Source of the DNA: Acarospora socialis
Lineage: Eukaryota > Ascomycota > Lecanoromycetes > Acarosporales > Acarosporaceae
Direction: 5' to 3'
Length of the DNA: 64,000 bases
Assembly: GCA_025617375.2 (NCBI GenBank)
Contig: JAMYGW020000003.1
Location: forward strand, 2,666,001 to 2,730,000
How positions within the stretch are numbered: the stretch's first letter is position 1; every line of letters starts with the position of its first letter. Below, one piece after another: positions 26,501-38,578 of this stretch. The translations under genes and the position numbers were made by a program. A model generated the notes under the pieces. The model worked only from the letters and a program-made list of their open reading frames with translations. It made no database searches and had not been told where the DNA came from.

Positions 26501-27945
26501 CAAATTCAAGATCAAGAAAGTTGAGTTTCTAGACTATGTGATTTGATCTGAACAAATCAAGAAAAATTCAAAAAAGACAGAAGCAGTCAGAAACTGATTA
26601 ACATTAAAATGAATCAAAAAAGTGCAAGTCTTTCTAGAGTTAACAAACTATTACTGAAAGTTTGTATCAAGCTATGCAAGAATTGTGAAATCACTAATGC
26701 ATTTAACACACAAAAGTGAAGAATAACATTGAGATCAAGAGCAGAAAAATGTGTTTCACATATTAAAAAAAAGTTTTAACAGAACAACACATCTGAGAAT
26801 ACTCAATTCAGCATGTGAGAAATCACTGAAAACTGATGCTTCAGATTTTGCAGTAAAAGCATGCTTATATTAGATTGAGAATGAACAACAGAGATTCATA
26901 GCATATCAATTTAGAAAACTATCAGAACTCAAGAAAAGATATGAGATTCACAACAAGAAACTTCTCACAATAGTAAAAGTGCTACAAGATTGAAGATCTT
27001 ATCTTGCAGAGACAAACAAATCAATTCAGATTTATACAGATCACAAGAATCTGAGAAACTTTGCAACAACAAAGTAACTCAATCAACAACAGATTCATTG
27101 AGCAGAGCAATTAGCAGATTATAAATTTCAAATTCATTACAAGAAAAATAATGAGAATAGTGAAGCAGATATCTTAAGTAAACAACTCAATCATGAAGAT
27201 GTACAGATAATACACACTGAAATTCTGAGCAAAGACAACAAATAAGTTCTCACAAAAAGCTTAGCAACAATGTACAAAATAGAGCAAGCTCTCTTGACAG
27301 ACAAAGAACTCATTAAGATGTGTTACTACAACAGAGTTGATGAATATCTAGAAATCAAGCACACTGAGAATCTAGTGCAAAGAAGACACAACATTAGCAA
27401 TTTAAAAAATCAAATCATCAGAATAATTGCTGTATATAACTTGTGCTGAAGAAATAAGATCAGCTGAAATAGATAATACAACAAAGTAATGCAATTAAAT
27501 GCATCAGATATGTTATGAAAGTCAGTTATTATGAACTTCATTATGAAGCTATCATTGTTAAAGAATTCAGCATAAAAAGTGAAATTCAATAGCATATTGA
27601 TCATAGTGAACAGATTGATCAAGTACATGATGTTCATTTCATTTAAAGAAACTGTGACAGCATCAGTATTGATGTACATCATACTGCAAGAATTGATTAA
27701 TAATTACAGAATATCAAAAGAATTTATTATCAACAGAGACAAGCTGTTTACAAGCAAGTTTTGAAAAACACTCACAGCAGAATTCAGAATAAAACACAAA
27801 ATGTTGACAACATATCATTCACAAATGAACAGACAAAGCAAACAAATGAATCAGACAGTAAAGATGTACTTGAGACACTATGTCAACAAGAGTTAAAACA
27901 ACTGAGTATGACTGTTATCAACAGCACAGTTTGTGTACAACAATA

Positions 27946-28263
27946 TGTTACAGCCATACTCTAGAAAGAAACAGTGGAACAAGGGGTATGTCTGAGGTAG
28001 TGTAGTCTCAAGCATGAAATGACAAAACACCAAGCATTCTCTTGTGAACATGTGCCTGAGAGCACATCAGAACACTGAAACACTGGGTGTGCCAGTGTGT
28101 CTGTTTCTATATAGTAGAATTGATTTTCTTATGAAATCAATTGTGTTCAACTCATCTAGTTATGCAATACAAAGCTACTGTTTACCTAAAACCTTTGGAT
28201 CTTTATATCAAGAAGCACAAAATTCTAGCTCTATAACTGAGGAATCTCAGTTGAGATGTAACA
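27946..28263 (+). repeat. 5' LTR of chromovirus C
   Basis: A 318-bp LTR starting TGTTACAGCC and ending GATGTAACA. It holds TATATA at 28,108-28,113 and a perfect 9-base stem (28,118-28,126 with 28,134-28,142). GTGTTCAA follows at 28,143-28,150. Internal sequence starts CTTTGAACA at 28,264. Confidence 0.92.
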
Positions 28264-31200
28264 CTTTGAACATCCTCACAATATAAAGAATGTCATCCAA
28301 AGAATCAATCTCAGATGGTGTGTCACAGAGTACTGAACTGATGAAGATAGTCAACATTGATCATAAAGTACTCAAAGTCAAGACTCCAGAGAACTTTACA
28401 GAAGATCAATGAAATCTGAGACAATTTCTTGCCCAAATTAATCTGTATGTCAACTTCAATCAGAGAAAGTTTGAAAGCAACATCAACAGAGTCTTGTTCA
28501 CAACATCCTACATGAAGAACATGACATTTGATTGAATTGAATCACAGCTCAACAAGTTCATGGTCAAGAGCATTCTCAATCAAGAATGAGATACATCTTG
28601 CATAGAGAACTGAATGCAGTTCAAAGAAGAGTTAAGAAGAACCTTTGAGATGATTGATGAGAAATGTGTGGTGAAACAGAAGATTCACATGTTACAGCAA
28701 GAAGAATTTGCAGTCAAGTATGTGGCAGAGTTTCAATGAATTGTGGTGCTTATGCAATGAAACTCAGATCAGTTAGCATTGACTTACTATTGAGACTTGA
28801 AAGAATCTATCAAGAACAAGATTGCACAAAGTGACAGGCCAGATGATCTGCAAGAACTTATCAACAAGACAATCACAATAGATGGTCATCAATGAGAGTG
28901 ACAGATGAAAAAAAGAGACTACTGACACCAAGAATAGACAGGTTGAGCTGATAGGGGCAATCAAAGACAACATTACTCAAATCTCATGAATCTCAACACA
29001 ATGAAGTGAGATCAACCTTCAGTGCAAAGGTTGAAAGAAGCATCACAAGAAAAGAAATGATTCTCAAGAGAAAAGTCTTCAAGCTACTGAGAAATGTGAA
29101 AGTGCTACAACTGTGATATTACTGAACACCTTGCACAGAATTGCAAAAAGCCCAAGAGAGAAAGAAAGAAAGCTGTGATTGTAACTAAGAAAGTAGTGCA
29201 TGATGATCTTAGTTGAATGACTTGCTATGATGACATGTGTTGAACCCACATGAGCAGCAAGAATGAAGTCAAATATTACTCAAAGAAGCCACATCAGAAG
29301 TGAGAAACTTACAATATCATGAGATGATCTAGGTCAGACAACATCATGAGAAAAGAACTATGTGTTCTAGAGATCAAGATTGAAGAAACTGATACTTGTG
29401 ATATTCAGGTAGAAGAAGACTACAGTGATAGCATCTAAATTGTCTTGAATTTGAATGTGAATCAAGAAGAAGTCAACCAATGAGAAATTGACATGAAGCT
29501 GAAGACAGCATACCAGCACCCAGAGAATCAACAATGAGCATTGAAAGAAGAAAAGCTTCAGTTCAAGAAAGAAGAGCTCAAACAAGAGATGCAAGCTTGA
29601 AAATGAGAAGCACAGTGCACAAGTGCAAAAGAACAAAAGATATATGACCAGCTAGAAGAGCTGATGATAGCTGTTAAAGATGAATGTCTCAACAGCAACA
29701 ATGCAGTACTGTCAAAATTTCTTATATGAAAGACAAAGAGTCACAAGATTGAGATACACTTACTTGAAGAATATATCATGCAGAATGAAGACAAATGAAT
29801 CTTCAGTGAAGAATATATATCACCTGAATTTCTGCAAAGAGTAAGAGTCTTTGAGAGTCAGTTGCAGATGAAGTATGATCAGTATGAACCTTGACTACAT
29901 CTGAAAAGATGCATTGAGCAGTACAGTCTAGAGTATGTCAGTCTTATGGTTGAGAGGAAACCAAGATGGTTTCAAGAACTTTGAAGACAAGTCAAACAAC
30001 TGAACAAGTCAAAAAATGAAAAGCTTTCTCAACAAGACTAGAGAATAAGAAGCTAGCAGTGTCTCAGAAATAAGACAATAGTCATCAAATATGAATCAAG
30101 ATCATGATTAATGAACATCAGATTGATGCATTGGTAGATTTTGAAGCAGATGGTAATATTATGAATCAACAAATAGTTGACATGTTAGAATTAGTGACAC
30201 AGTGAGCGCACTGTCCATCTAACATACACATGGCAAATGAAGTCATCAAAAGAATTAATGAGGAAATCTGTGTGGAAGCCTCAATTCTTGAAAATTCACA
30301 AGAGATAACATTTGATGTTATGAAATTAATCAGATATGATGCAGTACTAGAAATGCTCTGATTGCACAGAAAGAATTTATGAATCAATTGAGTTACAAAA
30401 GAAATATATGCAGTCAAAGACACATATGAGATCCCTGAACAGTCAGAAATGAGCTTATCAGAGCATAAGTTATGAGATCATAAGATACTGCTATTGAACA
30501 GAAAGCAATCTAAGTGAATGCTGTTATACTCAATGAGCAAGAACTAACTCAAGAAAGTTAGAACTTACCTTGATGAGAATCTAAAGAGAGAATTCATCAG
30601 ATCATCAAAGTCATCAGCAGAATATTCAATTCTGTTTGTATCAAAGAAAGATGACAGAAAGTGACTGTGTGTTGACTACAGACAACTCAACAAGATAACT
30701 CATCAAGATAGTTATCTTCTACTGTTGATAGAAGAGTTGCAAAATCAGTTAAACAAAACTAAGTAGTTCACAGACTTAGACCTGAGAAACACCTATTATC
30801 AAGTCAGAATGAAAGAAGATGAAGAATGAAAAACAGCATTCTGAACAAGATACAGACATTATGAGTACATCATTATGTCATTTGAGCTGAAGAACACCTC
30901 AGCCATCTTTCAGAGATTGATCAATGACATATTGAGAGAATACCTCAATGATTTTGTGATCACATACCTTGACAATATTCTGATATATTCAGAAGACCTT
31001 GAGAAGCACTGTGAGTATGTGCAAAAGATATTAGCAAAGCTCAATGAGAGAGCCTTGTACATGAAAAAGTCAAAAAGCAGATTCAAGACCAAGAAAGTTG
31101 AGTTTCTAGACTATGTGATTTGACCTGAACAAATCAAGAAGAATTCAAGAAAAATGAAAGCAGTCAGAGACTGATCAACACCAAAGAGAATCAAGGAAGT

Positions 31201-33128
31201 ACAGGTCTTCCTAGAGTTAACAAACTATTATTGAAAGTTCATACTGAATTATGCAAGAATTGCAAAACCACTAATGCATTTGACACACAAGAGCAAAGAA
31301 TGACATTGAAATAAGAAGCAGAAGAATGCATTTCATGTATTAAAGAAAAGTCTTAGTGAAACAACACATCTGAGAATACTCAATTCAGCATGCAAGAAGA
31401 CACTGAAAACTGATGCTTCAGATTTCACAGTAGACACATGCTTATATCAGATTGAGAAAGGGCAGCAGAGACTCATAGCATATCAATTTAGAAAATTATC
31501 AGAATTCAAGAAAAGGTATGAGGTTCATGACAAGAAACTTCTTGCAATAGTGAAAGCACTGCAAGACTGAAGATCTTATTTTGCAGAAACAAGCAAGTCA
31601 ATTCAGATCTATACTGATCACAAGAATCTGAGAAACTTCACAATGACAAAACAACTCAATCAATGACAAGTTTGTTGAACAGAGCAGTTGACAAATTATG
31701 AATTTCAAATTCATTACAAGAAGAGTAATGAGAATGACAGAGCAGATGTCTTGAGCAGACAATCTGATCATGAAGATGTACAGACAATACACACTGAAAT
31801 TCTGAGCAAAGACAACAACAGAATTCTCACAAAGAGCTTAGCAGCAATGTACAAGATAGAGCAAGCTCTCTTAACAGACAAAGAACTCATCAGAATATGT
31901 CACTACAGCTGAGCTGAAGAACATCTGAGAGTTAAATGCACTGAAGACTTAGTGTGAAGAAGATGCAATGTTAGTGATTTTAGAAATCAAATCATCAAGA
32001 TGATTGCTGTGTGTGATTCATGTCAAAGAAACAAAGTCAATCAAGATAAACAATATGATGAAGTAACACAACTAGACACACTGAACACATCATGAAAATC
32101 AGTTATCATGAACTTCATCACAAAGTTACCATCATCTAAAGATTCAGCATGAGAAATAAGATTCAACAGTATATTGACTATAGTGAACAGATTAATCAAG
32201 TACACAATGTTCATTTCATTTAAAGAGACCACAACAGCACCAGTATTGGTGTACACCATACTACAAGAATTGATTAGCAATCATGAACTACCAAAAGAAT
32301 TTATCATCAACAGAGATAGACTGTTTACAAGCAAGTTTTGAAAAACACTTACAGCAGAACTCAAAATAAAACACAAAATGTCAACAGCATATCATTCACA
32401 GACAAATGAACAGAGCAAACAGATGAATCAGACAGTAGAGACATACTTGAGACACTATATTAACAAGAATCAGAACAACTGAGTATGGCTGTTGTCAACA
32501 GCACAGTTTGTGTACAACAATGCAAGAAACAAGATCACAAGAAAAACATCTTTCTATGTGAACTATGAATACAACTCAAAGATATGATGAGATTCAAGAG
32601 AACACAGATCACAGAGTCAAAAAGTGATTCTGAACATTGCTCAAATGAAGAAACTGCATCAAGATCTAATGAAGTGAATTAAACAGCAGATGAAATGAGC
32701 AACAGAGGCAAAATCATTCAAAAAGAAAGAAAGAGTATATCTAAGAACAGATAATATACAGACAAAGGAAAAGAGCAAGAAGCTGAGAAACAAGAGCATT
32801 GAATCATTCAAGATCATATGAAACATCAAGAGGTTGAGCTATGAGCTAGACTTACTCAAGAAAATGAGAATACATTCAGTATTTCATGCATTCATGCTAC
32901 AGCATTGCAATCAGTCCATATCACTTCAGACCATGAAAACACCTGTTGAACTCAACAAAGAATATGAAGTCAAGAACATTCTAGAGAAGAGAATGATTAG
33001 TGAGAAAGCTCACTATCTCATAAAATGAAAAGAATACAATACATCAGAGAATACCTGAAAACCCAAGAAGAATCTCAAGAACTGCACAAGAATGCTTCAA
33101 CATTTTGAGAAAAGAAGTTGAGATTAGC

Positions 33129-33581
33129 TCAGAAGGATGAAGACATCATGTCAATGAGTTGTGACAATGATTGAGAATTTTCATCCTCTGTCCCATCATT
33201 ATCATCAACAAGCTTTTCAGTGAGACACTTTGCTTTTGTATCAATTCAAGTTTCAGACTGTTTCAAGGTTTTCTGCAATCTAGCAATTTTTGTTAAAAGT
33301 GTGAGAAGTTGCTCATTGAGAGTCTGAAAAAGCTCATTTTCAGTTTTAGAGCAAACAGACTCAAGAGAGTCAAGAGAGAGGCTGACACAGAAACAATCTC
33401 AACACACACACTCAGCACACTTTGCAGACTTAAAGAAGTCAGACAACATCAACAGATCAAAGAACATCATGATACAAGAGAGATCAATGTCTAGACAACA
33501 ATCACAAGGGACAAGTGCAGGATTTTCTTTACAAAATATGATATCAGTGAGACAAAGTCAATTTTTGAATTTCAAATGCAT
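33129..33581 (-). pseudogene. Antisense frame of chromovirus C: paired-cysteine plus coiled-coil protein
   Basis: In this frame one sees a start Met at 33,581, then LTDIIFCKENPAL, a Cys-x2-Cys pair (CDCC), a second pair (KCAEC) with more Cys after it, a long heptad region (LLTLLTKIARLQKTLKQ) and an acidic patch (DDNDGTEDE). It aligns residue by residue with the D copy and by layout with A, B and E. The spacing Cys-x2-Cys ... Cys-x2-Cys ... Cys is close to fungal zinc-cluster-like motifs. From memory, hypothetical ascomycete proteins of this shape exist; this is not verified here. It is broken, but less than the other copies. Confidence 0.75.
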
Positions 33582-33665
33582 CATCAGAATGTGACAAGCA
33601 AATGCTGATATATACTCTCACTTAAATAGATCCTAGAGAACTAGTGCCTGAGAGGAAAGAAATGG

Positions 33666-33983
33666 TGTTACAGTCATACTCTAGAAAGAAACAGTGAAAT
33701 GAGAAATATGCCTGAGGTAGTGTAGTCTTGAGCATGAAACAACAAAACATCAAGCATTTTCTCATGAACATGTGCCTGAAAGCACATCAGAACACTGAAA
33801 CACTGAGCATGTCAGTGTGCCCGTTTCTATATAGTAGAATTGATTTTCTTATGAAATTGATTGTGTTCAACTCATCTAGTTATGCAATACAAAGCTACTG
33901 TTTATCTAGAACCTTTGGACCTTTATATCAAGAAGCACAAAACCCTAGCTCTATAACCGAGGAATCTCAGTTGAAACATAATA
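33666..33983 (+). repeat. 3' LTR of chromovirus C
   Basis: A 318-bp copy of 27,946-28,263, preceded by the purine tract GAGAGGAAAGAAATGG. Confidence 0.92.
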
Positions 33984-34624
33984 CAATGCAAGAAACAAAA
34001 TCACAGAAGAAATGTCTTTCTATGTGAATTATGACTACAACTCAAAGATATGATGAGATCTCAAAGAACATGAATCATGAAGTCAAAAAGCAATTTTGAA
34101 TATAACTCAGATGAAGAAACTGCATCAAGATCTAACAAAACAAATCAAACAGCAAACAGAATAAACAACAGAGACAAAATCATTTGAAGAAGAAGAAAGA
34201 GTATATCTAAGAATGAACAACATATAAACTAAGAAAAAAAGCAAGAAGCTGAAAAATAAGAGCATTGAATCATTCAAGATCATATGAAACATTAAAGAAT
34301 TAAGCTATGAGCTAAACTTACTCAAGTCAATGAGAATACACTCAATATTTCATGTGTTCATGTTACAGCATTGCAATCAGTTCATATCACTTCAAATCAT
34401 CAAAATGTCTGTTAAACTCAAAGAAGAATATGAAGTTGAAAACATTTTAAAAAAGAGAATGATTAATGAAGAAGCTCACTATCTCATCAAATAAAAAGAT
34501 TATAACATCTCAGAAAGTATCTGAAAACTCAAAGAGAATTTTAAGAACTATGCAAGAACACTTCAACATTTTGAGAAAAGAAGTTGATGTTAGCTCAGAA
34601 GAATGACAATATTGAGTTGACAAG

Positions 34625-35035
34625 TTATAACATTGTTTGAGAATCTTCATTCTCAGTCTCATCATTATCACTATCAAGTTCAGCAGCAAAACAGTTGATC
34701 TTTTGCAAAGCACAGTGATTCATTTGATTCAGTGTTTTCTGAAAACATATGACTTTTGAAGAGAGTGCAGCAAGCTCAGTGTGCTTGACTGTCAGTTCAC
34801 TGTTTGCTTTACTTATTTTCTTTCAAAGTGAAAGACAAGTTCTATTGAGAGACTTTCACAATACATTGACACATGAATGATTACAATGAGTACACTTATC
34901 ACATTTTGATCAAGATTTCATTACAAAACAATTGATGTTGCAACAAACACAATAGTCACAAGAAAACAAAGCAGACACATCACTGATCTGAATTTTCTTT
35001 GTGATTCTTAGATGATTGAAATTTTTAGAAAGCAT
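34625..35035 (-). pseudogene. Antisense frame of chromovirus B
   Basis: This is the counterpart of 22,019-22,429 in the sister element A, at the same place and with the same layout: N-terminal cysteine cluster, coiled coil and acidic end. It is broken. Confidence 0.65.
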
Positions 35036-35113
35036 TGTTGCTGACAGCAAATGATGTGAATATTCTTGCTTATATAGATTCTAGAGAATTAGTGTCTGAG
35101 AAGAAGAAAATAG

Positions 35114-35464
35114 TGTTATGATTAAGTCAGAGTGAGCTTGAAGTGAACTGATGCATGCATGCAAGAGATGTATATCTGAGAAATATTTAGACAGCAGTTA
35201 CATGATATCTCAATATGCTTGATGATGAGCTTGATGAGCAAGCTCAATGAGTTGCATAAACAAGTCATCTTGATGAGCTCAACAGCAAGATCAGCAAGTG
35301 AACTCACTATATAGTAGAATTGTTTTTCTTATGAAAACAATCATGTTCAACTTAAGTAACTATCTAAGAGTTAAAGACCAAAATTATTTCAGATCAGTCA
35401 TTATATCAATAAGCACAAACTCTTAGTTCTACATATCTAAGAAAGCTCAGGTTAGAATGTTACA
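35114..35464 (+). repeat. 3' LTR of chromovirus B
   Basis: A 351-bp LTR preceded by a purine-rich tract and followed by target duplication CAGTG. Confidence 0.9.
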
Positions 35465-37598
35465 CAGTGTTGATCTCAAACTGCAAAGATAAACACTGAA
35501 CATTCTGTCTGAACAAAAATTAATTAAGTAATTATAAAAGAATATAGTTATCATGAATTTTACAGTATTTACAACTCTGTCTACTGTTTCTGAACAAATT
35601 TACAGACTTAGATTTATGAGTTCAGACAACAAAAAAGAGTTCAAGTTAATTGCAGATAATTTTGACACATTTTCATCAGATATTTATATAATAAATAAAT
35701 CAACTGCAGTCAACTCAAACAAATTACAGACAAATAAACAGAGTAAAATTAAGTAGTTTTTACATATTGAAGTTTCTGTCAGCAAAGTATCAAATATTTT
35801 AACTGAGAAAGTCAAAACATTCTTGTGTGTTGAGATTTCAAAGAAAAAATAAAACAGTGACAATGAAGATTTCAACAAACTTATAATTAAGATATCACAA
35901 GTTATGCTGATATTTACAACATTCATTGCAGATAATAAGAAAAACACTGAGAACATCAGATCTGACATTTTCACATTTGTTATTTATGTTGAAGCAGTGA
36001 GAGACTCAATTTGAAGAAAAATGTAAAAAAATGTTATTTATGCAGAATTGATGACTCTGATAGTCAATGAAACATAAAAAAAGATTGTGTTATTAAAAAA
36101 AACAAATATAGTGAACAACAAATAAGTATTCAAATTTAAACTGAACACTGATGAATCTCTAAACAAGTTTAAGACAAAAGTTATGATGAGAGATTTTTCA
36201 CAAATATAAAACATTAATTATAAGAATATCTTTACATCTACAGTTAAATTTAACACTCTTTGAGTCTTTCTTATCATTATTGTTCTTAAGAATCTTGAAT
36301 GTCATCAGATAAACATTAACAACATTTTCACAAAAAATTTCTCAAAAAAATCATCTACATAACAGTTTCTTCTGAAGTTCAAGTTGCATTTAACTGTGCA
36401 CTATATATATTGTATAGTTTTTATGATCTGAAGTAAATCACATAAAACTGATATAAATGATGCATCATTAATTTGTATAAGTTAAACTTTTATTAAAGCA
36501 ATATTAATTTATATTTTCTCATTCACAGCATCAAAAGAATCATGCTGCTTCTTTATGAAAATAATATGATTATAATTTTAATAAGTTTAACACATGTTCT
36601 CTAATTCAAGAAAGTTCTTGTAAAGATATTTAGAGTTAAAAATTTGAAGAAGACACAGAAAATTCTTAACATACAAGTCACACATAATCACAAGAGAAAA
36701 ACTCTACATCTGAATTAAACTCATTATATAAACAAGATGCTGAAAGATCTTTATATGTAATTCAATAAGCATAAGATCACAACAATTTCACTTAATAAAT
36801 ATGATGTTCTTCACTTCATTAACTTAACTAATTAAAAAATAGATCAAAAACAGTATCAATATGTAATTGAAAGTCTGATGTATGCAGTGATTCATACTCA
36901 ATTAAATATCATTTTTGTTTTAAATTAATTAAGTCAATATTTTAATGATTCTGCAGAACATCATGAATATGTGTTTAAAAAACTGTTGCAATATGTGAAA
37001 TTAATCATCAATTTTGATATTGTATATAGACTCAGTGAGAGTCAAATTATATTTAAATACTTTGACTTCAACTATACATCAGACAAACAAGATCAAAAGT
37101 TAATTCTGAAACATGTGTACATATTTGAAAATAAATCAGTATTATGAACAAGTCAAAAATAAAAGTCTATTATTATTTTAATTACAGAGACTGAATACAT
37201 GATTATGTCAATATATGCAAAAACTGAGATCTAACTTACACAGATGCTGCAAGATATAAATATGAATAAGTATTTTGAAGATAATTCATATTGTGTGAAC
37301 ATCAAAAAAAATGAAGTTCATTAAGCAGTCTTATCTCTTCAGCTCAAAAAAGACAATCAAATTGTTTTAACTCTGATTAAGAATACATATGTGTATAAGT
37401 GATTAAAGCACATTAACATGATTTATCATCATATTTGTGATCTGCACAAGTGAAATCAGATTGATGTGAACTTTGTATTTAGTCAAGACATAATGACTGA
37501 TGAATTAAATAAGTTTTTATTTAAATGAATCTTTAAGTACTTTGTTAAACAACTGAGATTTGCTGTTAATGAAAGTCAATAAATGCAGCATCATTAAG

Positions 37599-37811
37599 TA
37601 AAAATGTTAAGAAGTGCAGTGTTCTAGCTGCTTTCATAGTCTTAATTGAAATTAATGTTAAAAATTGCTCATTACTCATATAGTTTACATGACAAAGTAT
37701 GCAAACTGACAATCTTTACAACTTACATTGATCACAGTCAAGTTAATGATGTACATTTCACTAGATAGACAGTTAGTCAATAGTATAGCATAAGTATTCT
37801 ATTATCTTTCA
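37599..37811 (+). repeat. 3' LTR of copia copy 2
   Basis: A 213-bp LTR in plus orientation, the reverse complement of the LTR at 2,487-2,700. Its first bases are mutated, while its end CTTTCA is intact. Confidence 0.85.
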
Positions 37812-38084
37812 ATATCAGTAATAAATTGATGAAGAGATAAAGACTAAGAGTGTGTGAGACAACTTGAAGTCATTTAAAAAATAAACATAACACATATATC
37901 AGTGTCTCAGTAACACAAAATTAAGCAAAGTCTTCTGTAAATCTTTACTGTACTCTGTGTTACATGTGTCATTCTGTATATGAGCAATGAATATAAATAG
38001 AATCAGTGCTTTAACTACTATGTGAGTTTCTTAATTCAGTCAATATTTTTATTAAGTCTTTCTGTTTAATGCATGCATCATTTT
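37812..38084. other. AT-rich spacer, nothing recognised
   Basis: This lies between the copia 3' LTR and the first TRIM. I see no motif, repeat or coding signal beyond AT-rich background. Confidence 0.5.
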
Positions 38085-38578
38085 TGTCACAAATGAATCT
38101 CACTAGCTCATTAAAACAAAAGACCCACCTGACTGTGAGATCAGATTCTAAGTAAATGTATAAGTGAATGTGCAGATTGCACATCATGACTGTATGACTG
38201 TAACAACTGTCTGTCTTTGTGAAAAGACACTCATTCTCAAGCAAAAACACCATACTAATAGATCTCAATTCAGACTTGAACATGCACACAACTGTGCAAG
38301 AATTTGAGTCACAAGTGAGTACAAAATACAGGTGCAGTAGCTAATTAAATCAATCTCTGTGCAGTCTTCAGCACTTGTGACTCAGTTAGATTGCTCTTTT
38401 TTGATGATCAACACTTAGAATTTTGACACTGCTAGCAGTCAGTTGATGTTATCATTCTGTCACAAATGAATCTCACTAGCTCACTAAGACAAAAGACTTA
38501 CCTGACTGCAAGATCAGATTCTAAGTGAATGTATAAGTGAATGTGCAGGTTGCACACCACAACTGTGCAACCATAACA
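38085..38578. mobile_element. TRIM-1, miniature LTR element
   Basis: A 494-bp element has 121-bp direct terminal repeats (38,085-38,205 and 38,458-38,578). The repeats begin TGTCACAAATG and end TAACA. The target duplication is ATTTT (38,080-38,084 and 38,579-38,583). The 252-bp interior has no coding signal. Size, TG...CA ends, 5-bp duplication and lack of genes fit a terminal-repeat retrotransposon in miniature. It would need enzymes from a full-length partner that is not identified here. TRIM-2 at 44,181-44,668 is a second member. Confidence 0.85.

Larger units (their letters stand above)
27946..33983 (+). mobile_element. Chromovirus C, Ty3/gypsy fossil (LTR family 2), youngest of the nest
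   Basis: The 6,038-bp element has 318-bp LTRs at 27,946-28,263 and 33,666-33,983. The target duplication is CAATA/CAATG (27,941-27,945 and 33,984-33,988; one transition). It is inserted in the integrase of chromovirus B. The parts are gag about 28,290-29,300 with a clear CCHC knuckle at 29,103-29,144, protease about 30,120-30,170, reverse transcriptase 30,540-31,170 and RNase H 31,390-31,700. Integrase follows at 31,880-32,800, a chromodomain at about 32,930-33,110 and an antisense frame at 33,129-33,581. It keeps the only CpGs that I noticed in the AT-rich block (30,207, 33,822 and 33,958) and several GG/CC runs, so it is the least mutated copy. It is still broken many times. Confidence 0.94.
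23201..35464 (+). mobile_element. Chromovirus B, Ty3/gypsy fossil (LTR family 1), split by chromovirus C
   Basis: LTRs are 23,201-23,549 and 35,114-35,464, with target duplication CAGTG (23,196-23,200 and 35,465-35,469). Without C (27,946-33,983) the length is about 6.2 kb, matching element A. The parts are gag about 23,560-24,720, protease near 25,555, reverse transcriptase 25,970-26,580 and RNase H 26,820-27,150. Integrase runs from 27,290 to the C insertion and from 33,984 to about 34,250. A chromodomain lies at about 34,400-34,560 and an antisense frame at 34,625-35,035. It is broken many times and is more heavily mutated than A or C by eye. Confidence 0.93.
13786..37811 (+). mobile_element. 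Ty1/copia LTR retrotransposon fossil, copy 2 (holds chromoviruses A and B)
   Basis: Plus-strand pieces are 13,786-16,680, 22,859-23,200 and 35,465-37,811. Between them lie A and B, each with its own target duplication. The parts are the shared LTR, leader 14,000-14,490, and gag/protease region to about 15,700. The pre-integrase zinc region sits around 16,130-16,260 (HLNSTKLCD), and integrase core from about 16,290 on into the next two pieces. Reverse transcriptase lies about 36,250-36,950 and RNase H about 37,040-37,560, the latter with the copia-type ETEYM and NEVH blocks. The 3' LTR is 37,599-37,811. The removed insertions leave pieces collinear with copy 1. It is broken many times and is among the oldest layers. 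Confidence 0.87.

Noticed and set aside
38011-38289. A 92-codon minus-strand frame
   Set aside because: It runs from the spacer through the terminal repeat of TRIM-1 into its interior and has no domain. It is fortuitous.
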